A stretch of 41,695 nt of DNA, taken from positions 1-41,695 of the forward strand of contig PLKG01000103.1 of assembly GCA_003140595.1 (NCBI GenBank), written 5' to 3'. This document shows positions 34,717 to 41,695 of this stretch, in pieces; positions within the stretch are counted from its first letter, which is position 1; each line of letters opens with the position of its first letter. The notes under the pieces were generated by a model that was not told the origin of the DNA, searched no databases, and saw only the letters and a list, made by a program, of their open reading frames with translations. Position numbers and translations under genes: made by a program. The DNA is from Acidimicrobiaceae bacterium. Lineage in GTDB: Bacteria; Actinomycetota; Acidimicrobiia; Acidimicrobiales; Bog-793.

Positions 34717-36015
34717 TCAGGCGCCCTTGGCTGCTCGGAAGCCCGAGTCCAGATCCGCGAAGATGTCGGCGAGGGTCTCAAGGCCTATGCACAGCCGGAT
34801 CAGGTCCGGTGTGACGCCGGTGCTCGCCTGCTCTTCCTCGGTCAGCTGTGAGTGTGTGGTCGTGGCCGGGTGGATAGCCAGGCTACGGACGTCGCCGACA
34901 TTCGCAAGATGGCTGAACAGTTCGAGACCCTCGATAAAGCGGCTCCCGGCCTCCTTGCCCCCCTTGATGCCGAAGGTGAGGATCGCGCCGCCGCCTCGTG
35001 GGAGGTAGTGCTGTTGGCGCGCATGCCATGCGCTCGAGGCCAGTCCTGGATAGCTAACCCATTCGACCTCGTCGCGTGCCTCGAGCCATTTGGCTACCGC
35101 AAGGGCGTTGGCGACGTGTCGATCCATCCGGACGCTGAGCGTCTCGAGACCCTGGAGGAAAAGGAACGAATTCAGCGGAGCGATCGCCGCGCCCACGTCG
35201 CGCAGGTACTGAAGACGTGCCTTCAAGATGTACTGAGCTGGGCGGAGCGGTTCGGGCAGCTCAGAGAACACGACCCCGTGGTAACTCGGGTCCGGCTCGG
35301 TGAAATTCGGGAAGCGCCCACTTTTCGCATAGTCGAACTTCCCGCCGTCGACGATGACGCCGCCGATGGAGGTGCCATGACCGCCGATGAACTTCGTCGC
35401 CGAGTACACGGCGATGTCTGCTCCGTGCAGAAAGGGCTGGCACAGATAAGGGGTGGCCACGGTGTTGTCGACCACGAGCGGAATACCGTGCTCGTGAGCA
35501 ACCGCCGAGACAGCTTCGAAATCGAGAACGTCACCCTTCGGGTTGCCGATCGTCTCGGCGTAGAAGGCCCTGGTGTTGGGCCTGATCGAACCGCGCCACG
35601 CGTCCACGTCGTCGGGGTCCTCAACGAAGCTCACTTGGACGCCAAGTTTTGGAAGTGTGTAGTGGAGCAAGTTGTAGGTGCCACCGTAGAGAGAGGCCGA
35701 CGAGACGATGTGCCCGCCGTTCTCGGCCAGGTTGAGAAGCGCGATTGTTTCGGCTGCCTGACCGCTCGCGACTGCGAGGGCGCCGACGCCTCCGTCGAGC
35801 GCGGCCATGCGCTCTTCGAAGACAGCTTGTGTCGGGTTCATTATTCGCGTATAGATATTGCCGAGCTCGGAAAGCCCGAAAAGTGCCGCCGCATGGGCGG
35901 TGTCACGGAAGACATAGCTAGTCGTCTGGTAGATCGGCACCGCGCGGGCCCCGGTGGTCGGGTCTGGCACGGCTCCGGCATGGATTTGTCGGGTTTCGAA
36001 ACCCCAGTCGGCCAT
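34717..36015 (-). CDS. metY: O-acetylhomoserine sulfhydrylase
   Basis: 432 residues from ATG 36015. Cys/Met-metabolism PLP enzyme: YQTTSYVF near 30, [20 protein letters not shown] near 52, [35 protein letters not shown], and the PLP Lys in [20 protein letters not shown]. It makes homocysteine from O-acetylhomoserine and sulfide. The long insert [20 protein letters not shown] is typical of MetY rather than MetB. metX follows after about 13 bases. Promoter proposed at 36078-36106. Confidence 0.95.
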   Translation of the reverse strand: MADWGFETRQIHAGAVPDPTTGARAVPIYQTTSYVFRDTAHAAALFGLSELGNIYTRIMNPTQAVFEERMAALDGGVGALAVASGQAAETIALLNLAENGGHIVSSASLYGGTYNLLHYTLPKLGVQVSFVEDPDDVDAWRGSIRPNTRAFYAETIGNPKGDVLDFEAVSAVAHEHGIPLVVDNTVATPYLCQPFLHGADIAVYSATKFIGGHGTSIGGVIVDGGKFDYAKSGRFPNFTEPDPSYHGVVFSELPEPLRPAQYILKARLQYLRDVGAAIAPLNSFLFLQGLETLSVRMDRHVANALAVAKWLEARDEVEWVSYPGLASSAWHARQQHYLPRGGGAILTFGIKGGKEAGSRFIEGLELFSHLANVGDVRSLAIHPATTTHSQLTEEEQASTGVTPDLIRLCIGLETLADIFADLDSGFRAAKGA

Positions 36016-36077
36016 GTCAGCGGCCCCTCTTTTCTCTGGTTGCCCACGACGGGTCCGATGACCCCGCTCCGAACCCG

Positions 36078-36106
36078 AGGGTAGTGGGCGATACCTGACT
36101 GGTCAA
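36078..36106 (-). promoter_or_regulatory. Probable promoter of metY-metX
   Basis: On the minus strand TTGACC (36101-36106) and TACCCT (36078-36083) are 17 bases apart and lie about 65-90 bases upstream of the metY start, a good sigma-70-type match. The leader after it, 60-70 bases, is too short for a SAM riboswitch, and none of the known cores is seen. Confidence 0.45.
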
Positions 36107-36206
36107 GTCATAAATTCAAGGGTCATCGGCTGGCGAACCGGAAGGCTCCATGCGGGCAGTGTCGGTTCTCGGACATCTCCCCGGGCCTATGTGGCATCGT
36201 CGCGTC

Positions 36207-36716
36207 ATGATGATCCGGTCGGCGGCTGCGCCCGATCGCGAGTGGATCGTGAGCACGCTGTCACAGCGGTGGGGCTCGACCACGATCGTCACTCGAGACC
36301 GCCTGCGCGACGCAGCCGCGCTCGAAGCGCTCATCGCAGTGGACACGAGCCTTGACACACCGGAGCGAGTCGGGTTGCTGACTTATCAGGTCGACGGGGA
36401 CGGAGTTGAGGTGGTCACGATCGACGCGCTCCGAAGGCGCTCGGGCATCGGCACCGCGCTCTTGGCTCGCGTCATCCAGGTCGCAGAGGGCTCAGGCGTG
36501 GCACGCGTGTGGCTGATCACGACGAACGACAATCTGCGCGCGATCAGGTTCTACCAGCGGCGCGGCTTTCGGATAACCGCGGTTGACCCGGGCGCGGCTG
36601 ACCGGGCCAGGCTGCTCAAGCCATCGATCCCGCTCGTCGCCGACAACGGCGTCGCGCTTCACGACGAACTGGAGCTCGAGCTCATCGTGTCCCCTGTACG
36701 CGATGTGCAGATCTGA
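36207..36716 (+). CDS. GNAT-family N-acetyltransferase
   Basis: 169 residues from ATG 36207 (ATG 36210 equally possible). Classical small GNAT: RSAAAPDREWIVSTLSQRWG at the start, acetyl-CoA loop ALRRRSGIGTALLARVIQVA near 90-110, LITTNDNLRAIRFYQRRGFR near 120-140. WGSTTIVTRDRL is a pattern of several GNATs of unknown substrate. Not in an evident operon. Confidence 0.85.
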   Translation: MMIRSAAAPDREWIVSTLSQRWGSTTIVTRDRLRDAAALEALIAVDTSLDTPERVGLLTYQVDGDGVEVVTIDALRRRSGIGTALLARVIQVAEGSGVARVWLITTNDNLRAIRFYQRRGFRITAVDPGAADRARLLKPSIPLVADNGVALHDELELELIVSPVRDVQI

Positions 36717-36899
36717 ACTGGCCGCCTATTGCGAAGACGCCGCTCCGCTGGTCCGAGCACGGCGACCCAGCTCGCTTCACGGTCGCCCGACGACACGGAC
36801 GGGCTCCGAACCGTTTACGATCTGATGAACGCGCGCGGACTGGCGTGCGCGTCGGTGAGGGATGTCGAGCGTCCGGAGGGTTTTGTGCGCGTTTGTTCC

Positions 36900-38003
36900 A
36901 TGATCAAGAAGCGACCGGGACGGAGAGGTATGCCGAGGCGGCGGACATTGTTTCGAGTCCTGACCCTGAGCGGGCTCGCCCTGACCGTGCTCGCCCTGCC
37001 CGCTGCCAGTGGTGCGACGACGTTCCACGGCGCCTTGCGCGCTCACACGACCCAGGCCACCGACCAGTCCCGCCTGCAGGCGGGGGGAATACTCTTGGAC
37101 GGCTCCGCGCTCGTCTCCGCCAGCGGAAAGTACCGGCTTGTCTTGCAGTCCGACGGCAACCTCGTGCTCTACTGGGAGGGCCACCCCCTTTGGAACTCCG
37201 GCACACGGAACGACGCCCCGGACCACCTCGTAATGCAGACCGACGGCAACCTCGTCATGTATCAGGGTCTTCAGGTGCTCTGGAGCTCGGGAAGCGGCGG
37301 GGGTGTCCGCAGCAACGACTACTACCTCACTGTGCAAAACGATGGTGACGCCATCATCTACTCACCGGCGCGCGCGCAGATCTGGACGACCAACACCGCT
37401 GTACAGCCGGGATTGCAGCTCGGCGACTCCGGTATCTCGGTCCGCAGACTCCAGGAGCGACTTAGCGAGCTCGGCTACTGGCTTGGACCACCGAATGGTG
37501 TCTTCGGTGACTCCACCCAGCAGGCAGTGTGGGCACTCCAGAAGGCAGCTGGCCTCAGCCGTGACGGCGTCGTCGGCACGAGGACCGTTTTCGCGCTTGC
37601 AAGTGGGGTAGTCCCCAAGCCACGCCCCGCGGCGGGCAACCTTATCGAGGTGGATCTGGAGGACGACCTCGTCATGGTGCTCCAGGGAGGCAAGCTGGCT
37701 TACACGCTCAACACCTCGACGGGCGGTGGTTACACCTACACCGACAAGACCGGGACGTCGGTGGCGATCACCCCGAAGGGTGTGTTCCATATCTTCGGTG
37801 TGATCAACGGTCTCGATGTCGACTCGCTTGGCACGTTGTGGCGACCAAGGTTCTTCACCGAGGGCGGGATCGCGATCCACGGCGACACTTACGTGCCGCC
37901 AATTCCTGTCTCACACGGTTGTGTTCGCGTGAGCAACGAGGCGATCAACTGGATATGGGCGAACAACATCGCGCCGATCGGCGAAGAGGTGTGGGTTTTC
38001 TGA
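36900..38003 (+). CDS. Secreted L,D-transpeptidase with bulb-lectin and peptidoglycan-binding domains
   Basis: 367 residues from ATG 36900; ATG 36825 would add 25. The first 37 residues are a basic signal peptide (TLFRVLTLSGLALTVLALPA, then ASGA). Residues 45-160 are a mannose-binding bulb-type lectin domain with three QxDxNxVxY-like sites: VLQSDGNLVLYW, VMQTDGNLVMYQ and a degenerate TVQNDGDAIIYS. Residues 168-230 are a PG_binding_1 domain (LQLGDSGISVRRLQERLSEL, NGVFGDSTQQAVWALQK). From 245 comes the YkuD transpeptidase domain with catalytic HGDTYV...SHGCVRVSN. It forms 3-3 cross-links in peptidoglycan or anchors proteins. Lectin plus YkuD is not the usual Ldt layout. Confidence 0.85.
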   Translation: MIKKRPGRRGMPRRRTLFRVLTLSGLALTVLALPAASGATTFHGALRAHTTQATDQSRLQAGGILLDGSALVSASGKYRLVLQSDGNLVLYWEGHPLWNSGTRNDAPDHLVMQTDGNLVMYQGLQVLWSSGSGGGVRSNDYYLTVQNDGDAIIYSPARAQIWTTNTAVQPGLQLGDSGISVRRLQERLSELGYWLGPPNGVFGDSTQQAVWALQKAAGLSRDGVVGTRTVFALASGVVPKPRPAAGNLIEVDLEDDLVMVLQGGKLAYTLNTSTGGGYTYTDKTGTSVAITPKGVFHIFGVINGLDVDSLGTLWRPRFFTEGGIAIHGDTYVPPIPVSHGCVRVSNEAINWIWANNIAPIGEEVWVF

Positions 38004-38068
38004 GGTCGCTGCGGTGGCGGGCTGGCACGATAGTGGGCCTGTGGATCACGCGGGCCGCACGCACCGCC

Positions 38069-39583
38069 TCAACTTCCCGCGACGCGTGCCTCGGCGGCTT
38101 GCCACCGTTCAGCCTCTCCTTGTGATGGGTGGTAGACGCGAAGTTCAGTTCGCTCGGCAACGATCACGCGAGCGGCCCACCGACCAGCTCCCACGGCCCC
38201 GTAGGCCTGGGCCTGCACCAACGCGTTTCCTATAGCTGCGGCCTCGACCGGGCCGGCGACGACGGGCAGCCCGCATGCATCGGAGGTGAGCTGGCAGAGC
38301 AGAGCGTTGTAAACCCCGCCGCCGACGACATGGATCACATCGACGCGCTTTCCTGACAGCTCCGCTGCCAACCGCAGCGTTCGGCGATATGCGAGGGCAA
38401 GACTGTCGAGGATGGCCCTCGTCACCTGTGCCGGTGTCTCGGCAGTCGGCTCGCCCATGTTGTGGCACACCTGCGTGATCCGGGCAGGGATGTCTCCGGG
38501 CGAGAAGAACACCGGATCATCGGGATCGAAGACCGTCCTGAGAGGTGATTCCGCGGCGGCTAGGGAGACAACTTCCTCGAGCGAGAGCTTCTCGCCGAGA
38601 CGTTCCCAGGTTCGCATCGACTCCTGGAGCAGCCAGAGCCCCATTACGTTGCGGTGGTAGAGGAACGAACCGTCGACACCCCGCTCGTTGGTGAATTGCG
38701 CGGCGCGGCTCTCCTCATTCAGGACCGGCCGGTCCAACTCAACGCCGACGAGGGACCACGTGCCGGAGGAGATGAATGCGAAATTGGAGTCAAGGGCCGG
38801 AACGGCCATCACGGCCGAAGCGGTGTCGTGTGAGCCGACTGCGGTGAAGGGGATCGCGTAGTCCAGGCCGGTTTCGGCGAGCACCTCGTCACACAGCGGG
38901 CCAAGCCGTTCTCCCGGCCGGCGGATCGGCGGGAAGAGACCTAGTGGGATACCGAACTTTGAGAGAAGCTCGCTGTCCCATCCGGATCCGTCGACTCTGA
39001 GCAACTGGGTCGTGGAGGCGATGGTCTCCTCGGCTCCGAGAGATCCGGTGAGCCAGTATCCGAGCAGATCCGGCGTCAGGAGCAGAGTTCGCGCGACAGC
39101 GAATTGGGCGTCCTCGCGACCAGCAACAAGCTGGAAGATCGTGTTGAAGGGCACTACGGCGATGCCCGACCGGCGATAGAGATCGAGGGGCCCAACGCTC
39201 TGGACTACCCGGTCGACGACAGGCTGGGTCCGATCGTCACGGTAGTGGAAGGGATTGCCGAGCAGCGATCCATCGGCATCCAGCAACCCATAATCGACTC
39301 CCCAAGAGTCGATGCCAATCGAATCGAGATGTCCCAAGCGACCTGCGGCACGAATACCGTCAAGGATTCCCCGGTAGAGACGCAACACGTCCCAACGGAT
39401 ATGACCGCCGACCGAAATCGCTCCGTTCCAGAACCGGTGGACCTGAGCGAACTCGAAGTGCTCCTCACCGAACTCGGCGACGAATACTCGTCCATTCGAG
39501 GCGCCGAGGTCCACGGCTACGACGCGTGCTGTCCCGCGGCGTGCTGCGGCTTGTGCTCCATCAACTGACGTGGGCTGTGCCAT
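38069..39583 (-). CDS. FGGY-family sugar kinase, rhamnulokinase-like
   Basis: 504 residues from ATG 39583, ten bases after GAGG; the frame is open to a TTG six codons upstream. The FGGY fold: ATP-binding VVAVDLGASNGRVFVAEFGE at the N-terminus, then SIGIDSWGVDYGLLDADGSL and GNPFHYRDDRT, the SHDTASAVMAVP segment near 255, SSGTWSLVGVEL near 280, and VIHVVGGGVYNALLCQLTSD near 425. GASNGRV and DSWGVDYGLLD are typical of rhamnulokinases (RhaB). A related substrate such as another ketose is possible, as no rhamnose isomerase or aldolase is visible. Downstream of a dehydrogenase and KbaZ-like gene on the same strand. Confidence 0.85.
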   Translation of the reverse strand: MAQPTSVDGAQAAARRGTARVVAVDLGASNGRVFVAEFGEEHFEFAQVHRFWNGAISVGGHIRWDVLRLYRGILDGIRAAGRLGHLDSIGIDSWGVDYGLLDADGSLLGNPFHYRDDRTQPVVDRVVQSVGPLDLYRRSGIAVVPFNTIFQLVAGREDAQFAVARTLLLTPDLLGYWLTGSLGAEETIASTTQLLRVDGSGWDSELLSKFGIPLGLFPPIRRPGERLGPLCDEVLAETGLDYAIPFTAVGSHDTASAVMAVPALDSNFAFISSGTWSLVGVELDRPVLNEESRAAQFTNERGVDGSFLYHRNVMGLWLLQESMRTWERLGEKLSLEEVVSLAAAESPLRTVFDPDDPVFFSPGDIPARITQVCHNMGEPTAETPAQVTRAILDSLALAYRRTLRLAAELSGKRVDVIHVVGGGVYNALLCQLTSDACGLPVVAGPVEAAAIGNALVQAQAYGAVGAGRWAARVIVAERTELRVYHPSQGEAERWQAAEARVAGS

Positions 39584-39692
39584 CGAAGGAATTCCTCTCA
39601 AGTGGCGCTGGCCTGTGACCGGGGAACTCCTAGGGCGAGGGGTAGCCGGACCGACACAAGACCCACCTACTCACGCGACAAGGACGTTCATC

Positions 39693-39711
39693 CCGCCCCG
39701 ATGAGGGGCGG
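39693..39711 (-). terminator. Short GC hairpin after the dehydrogenase
   Basis: CCGCCCC (39693-39699), loop GATGA, GGGGCGG (39705-39711): a perfect 7-bp stem, 27 bases beyond the dehydrogenase stop. No T-tract, so a terminator, attenuator or chance stem are all possible. If real, the kinase gene has its own promoter in the remaining 110 bases. Confidence 0.3.
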
Positions 39712-39737
39712 CGTAAGGTGACCAGCACTCGGCGGTG

Positions 39738-40784
39738 TCAGCCTTCGTTTCGGTCGGCTACGACGAGGATCTTGACTTCGCCACCGGCGGCGATGGCGGC
39801 GAAAGCCTCCGCCGCTCTGGGGAGCGGGAAGGTGGCGGTGATGAAACGTTCGGCGTCGAAGTCATCGCCGCCGATGATCTCGATGGCGTCGTCAAAGTCT
39901 TCCCAGCGATAAGTGGCTGCTCCTTGGACGCGTATCTGGTACTCCTGGACAACGGGCAGGTCGACGGTCGCGGACCTGCGCGGTCCTCCCAGTACGACGA
40001 CGGTGCCCCCTTTGATGGCGATCTTGATCGCCTCTCGCAGGGTGGCCTCGTATGACACGCAATCGAAGACCACGTCCGCGCTTTCCCCGAGTTCGGCTCT
40101 GACCACCCCGGCCAGATCTTCGACCCCCGCGTCGACCACGGCGTCGGCTCCTAGCGCGAGAGCCAGGTCGCGCTTGGACTGCAACATGTCGGTGCTCACA
40201 ACTTTGGCTGCCCCGGCGCGGCGGACGGCGATCAGGGTCAGCAGCCCAATCGTGCCCGCGCCGAGAATCGCCACCGCCTTGCCCGTCAGGTCTCCGACCA
40301 GCCGTACGGCGTGCACCGGCGTGGCTAGGGGCTCTATGAGCGCCGCCTGGTGGTCGCTGAACGACTTTGGGATCTTGTGCAGCCGCGCAGCGGGCGCAGA
40401 GAAGACGTCGGCCATCCCACCTTCGCGATACCCGCAGCCGAAGAACTCCAGGTTCTCACATAGGTTCTCCTTTTGGTTCAAACATGGCTTGCAATGCCCG
40501 CACACAAGAGTCGGCTCGATCGTGACCCGGTCCCCAACCTCGACTGCGTCCACGCCATCCGCGATGGCGACGACTACCCCGACAACTTCATGTCCGGGGT
40601 AGTAGGGGGGCTTCATGAACGCGTGCTCGCCGTGGACGCCGGCCTTGTCCGAACCGCACATCCCCGACACCGACATCTCGACCAGCGCTTCGCCTGCCTT
40701 GAGTGGCGGTACGGCCTCGGTGATCACTTCGACAATGTCGGGGCTAGTGACAATGACGCGTCTCCGAGTCAGTTCTTCGGTCAT
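39738..40784 (-). CDS. Zinc-dependent medium-chain (polyol-type) dehydrogenase
   Basis: 348 residues from ATG 40784 (GGAGATGCC just upstream); the longer frame to 40940 is unconserved. Catalytic zinc residues: Cys in SGMCGSDKAG, His-Glu in YPGHEVVGVV, and the structural zinc set CGHCKPCLNQKENLC. Rossmann glycine motif AILGAGTIGLLTLIAVR, then ST-D in VVSTDMLQSKRDLALALGAD, Asp favouring NAD. The sorbitol/threonine/L-idonate dehydrogenase group matches best. It oxidises a polyol or sugar acid to a ketose, then phosphorylated by the kinase encoded next. Starts 73 bases after the KbaZ-like gene stop. Confidence 0.85.
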   Translation of the reverse strand: MTEELTRRRVIVTSPDIVEVITEAVPPLKAGEALVEMSVSGMCGSDKAGVHGEHAFMKPPYYPGHEVVGVVVAIADGVDAVEVGDRVTIEPTLVCGHCKPCLNQKENLCENLEFFGCGYREGGMADVFSAPAARLHKIPKSFSDHQAALIEPLATPVHAVRLVGDLTGKAVAILGAGTIGLLTLIAVRRAGAAKVVSTDMLQSKRDLALALGADAVVDAGVEDLAGVVRAELGESADVVFDCVSYEATLREAIKIAIKGGTVVVLGGPRRSATVDLPVVQEYQIRVQGAATYRWEDFDDAIEIIGGDDFDAERFITATFPLPRAAEAFAAIAAGGEVKILVVADRNEG

Positions 40785-40857
40785 GGCATCTCCTGTGGCT
40801 GTTGAGTGGTTCTTGTTTGATGGATTGCAGGTGTTGCTGGCCCGCCGCTGGGCCTTC

Positions 40858-41695
40858 TCATCGCGGACTGTCTCCGGAACCGGAGAACGTCCCCATGGAC
40901 GTCGTTGCGCCGCAGGCCACCGCGTAGACACGAAGCACATCGCGGACGGCTTCGATCACCAGGTTCCTGGGAGTCGGATCGAATGATCCGCTGGCAACGC
41001 GTGAATAGAGCGTCGGGAGGAATTGACTGATCAGGGGCTCCGGGACACTGATCCCAGTCGTGTGGTCCAAGAGCCTTCCGACCGCTTCTTGTGACGCCGG
41101 AGCCGCCCAGTAGTACCGGATACGGTCGCTGTAACTGAAATGGCGGAGGACACGCAGGTCCTGTGGATCACCCCGATAGTGCGACTGCCAATACCCGGGG
41201 TTGGCGAGCATCTCCCTTTCCATCGCTGCCATCAACGAGTGGTCGCGCCAGCCGGGGTCGATTGCTGCCGCTATCTCGTCGAGTCCATAGAGGGCTTCGC
41301 GCAGGGCGAAAGTGAGGCCCGGTCCGACCTTAAGGATGGCAAAGCCATCGCTGACGAGCCCGGTGAGGGCCTCTTGGGGCTGATAGTCCGTGGAATGGGC
41401 TTCGAACACGAGCCCAGGCATCTCACCCAGCGCCGCACTCAGCTCACGAGCACGCTTTGGCTGGTAGACGACGACGTTCCTGTCGTCGAATTCGACTCCG
41501 GGCTGTGCCACAAGGGCGATCACCGCCTCGAAGGCGGCATCGGCCCCCACGGCGGCAAAGGCCCGCCGATGAGCTTCAAGGGTGGCGGCTACGGCCTCCG
41601 GTCTAGTCACTTCGAGATGCTCGATCGCTTCGAGCGCGCCACCGGGGACGGGCACCTCGGTACCTATGACGTAACGAGGATTCGTAGCGGCCTCA
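40858..41695 (-). CDS. KbaZ/GatZ-like tagatose-bisphosphate aldolase accessory subunit, 5' end missing
   Basis: About 279 residues, open to the window edge; the family is about 420-450 residues long, so 140-170 N-terminal ones lie outside. Family-specific segments: YVIGTEVPVPGGAL, GLVFEAHSTDYQPQEALTGL, DGFAILKVGPGLTFALREAL, NPGYWQSHYRG, FSYSDRIRYYW and PLISQFLPTLYSRVASG. KbaZ and GatZ support the catalytic class II aldolase (KbaY/GatY) that splits tagatose-1,6-bisphosphate; many relatives stand alone and may act as isomerases or epimerases on ketoses. First visible gene of a minus-strand group with dehydrogenase and kinase. Confidence 0.85.
   Translation of the reverse strand, partial: EAATNPRYVIGTEVPVPGGALEAIEHLEVTRPEAVAATLEAHRRAFAAVGADAAFEAVIALVAQPGVEFDDRNVVVYQPKRARELSAALGEMPGLVFEAHSTDYQPQEALTGLVSDGFAILKVGPGLTFALREALYGLDEIAAAIDPGWRDHSLMAAMEREMLANPGYWQSHYRGDPQDLRVLRHFSYSDRIRYYWAAPASQEAVGRLLDHTTGISVPEPLISQFLPTLYSRVASGSFDPTPRNLVIEAVRDVLRVYAVACGATTSMGTFSGSGDSPR

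Noticed and set aside
34852-36084. 410-codon open frame antisense to metY
   Set aside because: Shadow of the strong metY frame in GC-rich DNA; the minus-strand reading has all catalytic motifs.
36016-36150. SAM riboswitch before metY
   Set aside because: The leader after the likely promoter is only 60-70 bases and lacks the known core motifs.

Overview
The window is GC-rich, gene-dense bacterial DNA. Gene content points to an actinomycetote: DprE1/UbiA-type decaprenyl-phosphoarabinose enzymes, a DUF6295 protein, a polyketide-exporter-like ABC permease, IclR and OmpR-type regulators, many GTG/TTG starts and ATGA overlaps. An acidimicrobial-type lineage is possible, but that is an inference; there is no rRNA or tRNA to place it. 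I see no insertion sequence, prophage or CRISPR array.

Layout. 0-2.3 kb: the start of a gene running off the left edge, a small membrane protein, a LysR regulator and the decayed remains of a truncated-hemoglobin-like gene. 2.3-7.8 kb: a large secreted Kelch/Ig-repeat protein, a His-rich cytochrome-b-like membrane protein and a membrane-anchored phosphodiester glycosidase. 7.8-11.1 kb (minus strand): ubiA-dprE1-dprE2, the last one broken. 11.2-17.0 kb: a minus-strand operon for extracytoplasmic electron transfer (ferric-reductase-like flavoheme protein, FMN-binding lipoprotein-like or anchored protein, ApbE flavin transferase), divergent from a two-component system whose kinase gene runs into a GT51 peptidoglycan transglycosylase. 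17.1-22.7 kb: a two-gene 2-oxoacid:ferredoxin oxidoreductase divergent from an ADP-forming acyl-CoA synthetase. 22.7-25.9 kb: DUF1003 protein, NRAMP-related transporter, IclR regulator. 26-29.2 kb: cysK-cysE, DUF3224, dienelactone hydrolase, DUF6295. 29.3-33.5 kb: GNAT and PHP phosphoesterase, then an ABC exporter pair. 33.6-36.0 kb: metX-metY. 36.2-38.0 kb: GNAT and a lectin/L,D-transpeptidase. 38.1-41.7 kb (minus): a sugar-catabolic group (FGGY kinase, zinc dehydrogenase, KbaZ/GatZ-like protein cut by the right edge).

The most interesting signal is not a gene. Four intergenic regions between 5.6 and 13.9 kb carry tandem 11-bp direct repeats of consensus GGCAAAGATTC. They lie upstream of the cytochrome-b-like gene, the phosphodiester glycosidase, the ubiA-dprE1 operon and the divergent ferric-reductase/two-component promoter region. 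The 11-bp period is what OmpR/PhoB-type regulators bind, and such a regulator is encoded beside the last site. This suggests a local regulon joining flavin-based electron transfer with cell-envelope glycan genes.

Other points: the DprE1 homologue has alanine where the mycobacterial benzothiazinone-target cysteine lies; dprE2 and the globin are broken by several independent lesions; the oxidoreductase plus ADP-forming synthetase could make ATP from 2-oxoacids; cysE/cysK and metX/metY cover O-acetylserine and O-acetylhomoserine sulfhydrylation.
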